From positions 1 to 36,958 of the forward strand of contig JAZHEJ010000065.1 of NCBI GenBank assembly GCA_036679665.1: a DNA stretch of 36,958 nucleotides. Reading direction: 5' to 3'. The notes under the pieces are model-generated. The model saw nothing but the letters and a program-made list of their open reading frames with translations. It did no database searches and was not told the DNA's origin. The position numbers were made by a program, and so were the translations under genes. Of this stretch, positions 33,139 through 36,958 are shown in pieces (position 1 is the stretch's first letter; every line of letters begins with the position of its first letter). The stretch comes from Tethybacter castelli (GTDB lineage: Bacteria; Pseudomonadota; Gammaproteobacteria; Tethybacterales; Tethybacteraceae).

Positions 33139-34299
33139 ATGGCTGACGAGTACACGCCTGCGCTTAGGCTGGGCATGGTCGGTGGCGGCCGGGACGCGTT
33201 TATCGGCGCGGTCCACCGTATGGCGGCGCGCCTGGATAACAAGTTCGAGCTGGTGGCCGGCGCCTTATCTTCCACGCCGGACAAGGCGCTTGCCTCAGGG
33301 CGCGATTTGGGCTTGGACGAAAAGCGCATCTACCACGATTACAAGGAAATGGCGATTCGTGAAGCGCGGCTTGCCACCGGAATCGAGGTGGTGGCAATCG
33401 TTACCCCCAATCACCTGCATGCGCCGATCGCGCTTGAATTTTTGCGCCGCAAAATTCATGTCATTTGCGATAAACCGCTTACCGCGACGATGGCGCAAGC
33501 CAAAAAGCTTTACGCCGCGGCCAAAAAAGCCGAAGCCTTGTTCGTGTTGACGCATAACTATACCGGGTATCCGCTGGTAAGGACGGCGCGGGAGATGGTC
33601 GCCGCCGGGGATTTGGGTGACATCAGGGTGGTACAGGTGGAATATCCTCAAGACTGGCTGAGCGAACAAATTGAAGACAGCGGGCACAAGCAGGCGGCGT
33701 GGCGAGTTGATCCGGAGCGTTCCGGGGCCGGCGGGTGCATCGGCGATATCGGAACCCATGCCTATAACCTGGCGCGCTTTGTAACTCAGCTCAAGCTTGA
33801 CAGCTTGTTCGCGGATCTGAGCAGCTTTGGCGCCGGCCGCAAGGTTGACGATAACGCCAACGTGATGTTGCGTTTTGTCGGCGGCGCCACCGGCATGCTG
33901 TGGTCGAGTCAGGTTGCGCCGGGCAATGAAAACGCGTTGCGATTGCGGGTTTACGGCACCAAAGCGGGCCTAAGCTGGGAGCAAGAACATCCCAATCAGC
34001 TGTGGTTCGCGCCGTTGGGCGAACCCAAGCGGATGATTTGCCGCGGTAATGCCGGCAGTGGCGCGGCGGCAGGCCGCATAACCCGACTTCCTCCCGGTCA
34101 TCCGGAAGGTTATGTTGAAGCCTTTGCGACGATCTACAACGAAGCTGCCGCCGCGATCGAGGCATTCAAACAAGGAGCTGCCGTTGAGCCGGAAGTGGAT
34201 TTTCCGGGGATCGACGACGGATTGGAGGGCGTGGCGTTCATTGATGCGTGCGTGCGTTCGTCCAAATCCGGCGGACGCTGGTTAAAACTGGGTATTTGA
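33139..34299 (+). CDS. Gfo/Idh/MocA-family oxidoreductase
   Basis: A 386-residue NAD(P)-dependent dehydrogenase. The Rossmann start is LRLGMVGGGRDAFIGAVHR, then IVTPNHLHAPIALEFLRR and the family EKP-type motif appears as CDKPLT (about 112-117). The C-terminal domain has GAGGCIGDIGTHAYNLARFV, which contains the catalytic region Asp and His. The ATG at 33139 has AGGAG eight bases upstream; a GTG at 33136 is less well spaced. It probably oxidises a sugar or inositol-like substrate for the upstream isomerase. No ABC or regulator gene is linked downstream; pth starts next. Confidence 0.92.
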   Translation: MADEYTPALRLGMVGGGRDAFIGAVHRMAARLDNKFELVAGALSSTPDKALASGRDLGLDEKRIYHDYKEMAIREARLATGIEVVAIVTPNHLHAPIALEFLRRKIHVICDKPLTATMAQAKKLYAAAKKAEALFVLTHNYTGYPLVRTAREMVAAGDLGDIRVVQVEYPQDWLSEQIEDSGHKQAAWRVDPERSGAGGCIGDIGTHAYNLARFVTQLKLDSLFADLSSFGAGRKVDDNANVMLRFVGGATGMLWSSQVAPGNENALRLRVYGTKAGLSWEQEHPNQLWFAPLGEPKRMICRGNAGSGAAAGRITRLPPGHPEGYVEAFATIYNEAAAAIEAFKQGAAVEPEVDFPGIDDGLEGVAFIDACVRSSKSGGRWLKLGI

Positions 34300-34370
34300 A
34301 CGTGGCGCGGCACGCAAGAAGGCTAAATTGACGCGACTTATCAAATCCGGCGGCTGACAGGAACAAGATA

Positions 34371-35006
34371 CTGCAAGATACTGACGCGATTGCGGCAGGG
34401 TTGCCTGAAGCCGGCAAAATTGAACTGGCCTGCGGTATCGGCAATCCGGATGCCGATTACGCTAAGACCCGACATAACGCCGGCAAATGGTTGCTTGACT
34501 TGCTTGCGCAAAGCGCCGAGGAACAGTTCAAACCGTTGCGCGATTTCGCCGCGCTAACCGCCGGCACCAAGCAATCCATGTGGCTGGCCAAAACCACCTG
34601 CCACATGAATCAAAGCGGCACCCCGGTAGGGCAGTTGCTGCGCTATTTGCAAGTTGCGCCGGCCAACTTGCTGATCGTCCACGACGAACTTGATTTGGCC
34701 CCGGGCTTGGCGCGGTTCAAGTTCGGCGGAGGCTTGGCCGGCCATAACGGTTTGAGTGATATCGTCAAGTTGTTGGGCACCCGAGATTTTTGGCGGTTGC
34801 GGATCGGCATCGGCAAACCGGATACCGTTGACGCGCCGGATGCTGACGGTTTCAAACAACAAGATACGACATCTTGGGTGCTAGGCGCGCCGGATGTCAA
34901 ACAGCAGCAGATGATCGACGCGACGCTGACCAAGTTGGTTGCCGATTGGCATCATGTGCAAGCCGGAAGGATGGACACGATGATGCGCCACACCCACGTC
35001 GGCTGA
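34371..35006 (+). CDS. pth: Peptidyl-tRNA hydrolase, non-ATG start
   Basis: A Pth-family enzyme (EC 3.1.1.29) that releases tRNA from peptidyl-tRNA. Conserved residues are visible: ACGIGNPDADYAKTRHNAG with the catalytic His, KTTCHMNQSG with its Asn, HDELDLAPG with the Asp and GGLAGHNGLSDI with the third Asn. No ATG is available in frame. A CTG at 34371 has AGGAA seven bases upstream (34359-34363); a TTG at 34401 is nearer to the family start (MIKLIVGLGNPG) but has GGCAGGG touching it. The start codon is therefore uncertain. ychF follows after 16 bases, a very common pth-ychF pairing. Confidence 0.88.
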   Translation: MQDTDAIAAGLPEAGKIELACGIGNPDADYAKTRHNAGKWLLDLLAQSAEEQFKPLRDFAALTAGTKQSMWLAKTTCHMNQSGTPVGQLLRYLQVAPANLLIVHDELDLAPGLARFKFGGGLAGHNGLSDIVKLLGTRDFWRLRIGIGKPDTVDAPDADGFKQQDTTSWVLGAPDVKQQQMIDATLTKLVADWHHVQAGRMDTMMRHTHVG

Positions 35007-35022
35007 GCGCAACTTGTAATTC

Positions 35023-36117
35023 ATGGCTTTACATTGCGGGATCATAGGCTTGCCCAATGTCGGCAAGTCGAGTTTGTTTAACGCGCTGACCAAGATTTCG
35101 ATCGCGGCGGAAAACTATCCGTTTTGCACGATTGAACCCAATGTCGGAGTGGTTCCATTGGCCGACGAGCGTTTAGATAAGCTGGCCGCGTTGGCCGCTT
35201 CGGCGCAGATCATTCCGGCCAAAGTGCATTTTGTGGATATCGCCGGGCTAGTCAGCGGCGCGGCGGACGGCGAAGGCTTGGGCAACAAATTTTTAGCCCA
35301 TATCCGCGAAGCTGACGGTTTGATTCACGTGCTGCGTTGTTTTGACGACGATAACATAGTGCATGTCGCCGGCAAGGTTGATCCGCTGGTTGACGCCCAG
35401 GCGGTCGAACTGGAGCTTGCGCTGGCGGATCTGGCCACGGCAGCGCGCGCCCGCGAGAAGGTTATCCGGTTGGCGCGCTCCGGCGATAAGCAGGCCGTAA
35501 AGCGGGTTGAAGTTTTAGACCGGCTGATTGAATGTCTGGATCAAGGCGGCGTGGTGGGCGGACTGAACTTGGAAGAAGAAGGCGCCGCATTAGTCAAAGA
35601 ACTGGGATTACTTACCGCCAAGCCGATGCTGTACTGCGCAAATTTGGGCGACGAGGATACGCCGCAAACTAGTGGTCACTACGCGGCGCTGTCACAGCAC
35701 GCCCAAGCGGCCGGTGCCGGAGTCGTGGCGATTAAAGCCAGACTCGAAGCTGAATTGAGCGAACTCGATGAGCAAGAGCAAGCTGAGATGCTAGCCGCGC
35801 TAGGTATGAACGAAACCGGCCTGCAACGCCTGGCCAAAGAGGTGTATCGGCTGTTGGGGCTGGAAACATTTTTCACCGTCGGCCCCAAAGAAGCGCGAGC
35901 ATGGGAATTTCGCGCGGGTATTGACGCCGCTAGCGCGGCGGGAATAATTCATACGGATATGCAACGCGGATTTATCCGTGCTGAAACTATCAGCTATGAA
36001 GACTATGTTGCCCTAGGCGGAGAAAACGCTTGTCGCGGCGCCGGAAAGTTGCGCTTGGAAGGGCGCGATTACGTGGTGCAAGACGGCGATGTGTTGCACT
36101 TTCGCTTTAATGTGTAA
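35023..36117 (+). CDS. ychF: Redox-regulated ATPase/GTPase YchF (Obg family)
   Basis: A 364-residue Obg-family P-loop NTPase. G1 is IGLPNVGKSSLFNALT near the N-terminus, FCTIEPNVGVV follows, and the G3 region is DIAGLVSGAADGEGLGNKF. The guanine-specific NKxD is replaced by the NxxE-like CANLGDED, as expected of YchF, which prefers ATP. The C-terminal TGS-type domain with FFTVGPKEARAWEF and DYVVQDGDVLHFRFNV is complete. It binds ribosomes and acts in stress responses in studied species. Its partner pth is just upstream. Confidence 0.97.
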   Translation: MALHCGIIGLPNVGKSSLFNALTKISIAAENYPFCTIEPNVGVVPLADERLDKLAALAASAQIIPAKVHFVDIAGLVSGAADGEGLGNKFLAHIREADGLIHVLRCFDDDNIVHVAGKVDPLVDAQAVELELALADLATAARAREKVIRLARSGDKQAVKRVEVLDRLIECLDQGGVVGGLNLEEEGAALVKELGLLTAKPMLYCANLGDEDTPQTSGHYAALSQHAQAAGAGVVAIKARLEAELSELDEQEQAEMLAALGMNETGLQRLAKEVYRLLGLETFFTVGPKEARAWEFRAGIDAASAAGIIHTDMQRGFIRAETISYEDYVALGGENACRGAGKLRLEGRDYVVQDGDVLHFRFNV

Positions 36118-36159
36118 CTTGTCTTATAAAATAATACGGCAAAGAGGAACTTGGTAGCT

Positions 36160-36958
36160 ATGGATAACGAAGAACCTATCGAAAATGAAGGGCAGCCAGC
36201 TGTCCCGGACACCGAGCATCATCAAGCTGATCCTAATAAACCTCAGGTAGGCCAGCAGGTAAAGCTCAAGGGAGGTAAAAAACTCTCAGGTGGCCCTGCG
36301 CAACGGGCAATGAAGCAACCGCCACGGGTGGCCGCCGCAGGTTCGCGTGTGCCGAGCAAAGAAGGAGAGGCATCGGCGGCACCGATCGCCCAGCCTAAGC
36401 TCAAAGGCGGTAAGGCGCTAGCTTCAGGCCCTGCGCAACGGGCCATGAAGCAACCGCCGCGCGTTGCCGCCGCGGGAATGCGGGCACCAGAAGGCGTGAT
36501 GCCTGACCTTGAGAAAGCCAAAGAAGAGTTGGCCGGCGATGCAGCGGGGCTTGCCCCGCCGCCAATTACCCCTGCGGCACCGCCAGTTGCAACCGAGCAG
36601 CAGGCTCCTGATCCGGTTATACAGTTTGCGGAGCAACAACAAGCTCCGGTGGCGGATCCGGTTGAACAGTTCGCGGCGCAACAGCAAGCTCCGGCTGCGG
36701 TGGATCCGGTTGAACAGTTCGCGGCCCAACAACAAGTTCCGGCTGCGGTGGATCCGGTTGAACAGTTCGCGGCGCAACAGCAAGCTCCGGCTGCGGTGGA
36801 TCCGGTTGAACAGTTCGCGGCGCAACAGCAAGCTCCGGCTGCGGTGGATCCGGTTGAACAGTTCGCGGCCCAACAACAAGTTCCGGCTGCGGTGGATCCG
36901 GTTGAACAGTTCGCGGCGCAACAGCAAGCTCCGGCTGCGGTGGATCCGGTTGAACAGT
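36160..36958 (+). CDS. Repeat-rich protein of unknown function, 3' end missing
   Basis: At least 266 codons open to the window edge, starting at the ATG at 36160 with AGAGGA eleven bases upstream. The N-terminal part is acidic and charged. Two near-identical blocks follow at residues 35-61 and 80-106, each KLKGGK, then a spacer and GPAQRAMKQPPRVAAAG. A Pro/Ala linker leads to a tandem repeat of 16 residues, consensus AAVDPVEQFAAQQQAP, from about residue 152 on. No signal peptide or membrane helix is seen, so it is probably cytosolic, unless it is secreted without a signal. The repeat units are so alike in DNA that recent expansion is likely. No family is recognised. Confidence 0.75.
   Translation, partial: MDNEEPIENEGQPAVPDTEHHQADPNKPQVGQQVKLKGGKKLSGGPAQRAMKQPPRVAAAGSRVPSKEGEASAAPIAQPKLKGGKALASGPAQRAMKQPPRVAAAGMRAPEGVMPDLEKAKEELAGDAAGLAPPPITPAAPPVATEQQAPDPVIQFAEQQQAPVADPVEQFAAQQQAPAAVDPVEQFAAQQQVPAAVDPVEQFAAQQQAPAAVDPVEQFAAQQQAPAAVDPVEQFAAQQQVPAAVDPVEQFAAQQQAPAAVDPVEQ
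36262..36477 (+). repeat. Two-copy coding motif block in the repeat-rich protein
   Basis: 36262-36342 and 36397-36477 encode the same 27-residue segment with four or so substitutions. The DNA differs more at third positions than the protein does, so the peptide seems to be under selection and older than the 48-bp array. Confidence 0.75.
36610..36958 (+). repeat. 48-bp in-frame tandem repeat array
   Basis: Units begin at 36655, 36703, 36751, 36799, 36847, 36895 and 36943 (cut), with a degenerate shorter one at 36610. Two unit types differ at five bases (GCGCAACAGCAAGCT or GCCCAACAACAAGTT) and alternate A-B-A-A-B-A. So 36655-36798 and 36799-36942 are identical 144-base blocks, a duplication of a three-unit block. 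Each unit keeps the reading frame (16 codons). Confidence 0.95.

Noticed and set aside
36243..36927. Minus-strand open frames (92 and 167 codons) with ELFNRIHRSRSLLLRR-type repeats
   Set aside because: They mirror the plus-strand repeat protein, which has a ribosome site, start and sensible composition. The minus frames are Arg/Leu-rich reflections.
36610..36958. CRISPR-like periodicity
   Set aside because: There are no unique spacers. The units are contiguous, 48 bases, and in frame with a protein.

Overview
The window reads as a chromosomal segment of a Gram-negative bacterium, most likely a proteobacterium. The evidence is a signal-peptide-bearing outer-membrane porin with a C-terminal Phe, a non-mevalonate isoprenoid gene (dxs), a pth-ychF pair and ABC transporters of rhizobial/proteobacterial type. 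The core genes are moderately GC-rich, while the stretch at about 23.1-24.8 kb is clearly AT-rich. A 10-N gap (19171-19180), a 77-bp exact duplication beside it, and an end inside a 48-bp tandem repeat all look like a de Bruijn draft assembly, possibly metagenomic. Taxonomy cannot be fixed further from the sequence alone.

Layout. (1) 1-3.1 kb: two tandem porin genes, the first cut by the window edge, each followed by the same terminator and a diverged copy of the same 3' flank; the beta-strand backbone is nearly identical and the surface-loop segments differ. (2) 3.1-5.8 kb: uxuA-uxuB, hexuronate catabolism. (3) 6.0-8.2 kb: a DUF1828-like protein convergent with a SAMHD1-type HD phosphohydrolase. 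(4) 8.3-12.1 kb, minus strand: dxs, a membrane-anchored unknown and a molybdopterin-binding-like protein. (5) 12.4-15.4 kb: frcB-frcC-frcA, a CUT2-type sugar ABC importer. (6) 15.5-22.8 kb: a second importer (two permeases, two ATPases, a Tat-type binding protein) running into dhaK-dhaL. (7) 22.8-25.5 kb: an AT-rich two-gene island between an intact DUF5131 gene and a 173-bp decayed direct repeat of it. (8) 26.0-34.3 kb: a sugar-catabolic cluster (aldolase/dehydrogenase fusion, two FGGY kinases, class II aldolase, TIM-barrel isomerase, Gfo/Idh oxidoreductase) with tRNA-Ala(UGC) inside it. (9) 34.4-36.1 kb: pth and ychF. (10) 36.2 kb to the end: an open reading frame for a repeat-rich protein that runs off the window.

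How the genes fit together. Porins admit small solutes, the two ABC systems import sugars or polyols, and the kinases, aldolases and oxidoreductases route pentose, deoxyhexose, ketose and hexuronate carbon to triose phosphates, lactaldehyde and KDG. No transcriptional regulator is recognisable anywhere in the window. Both binding-protein genes are followed by an intercistronic hairpin, which suggests RNA-level tuning of binding protein against the rest of the operon.

The best candidates for something undescribed are the two-gene island (23297-24665), the terminal repeat protein (36160 onward) and the diversified tandem porins.
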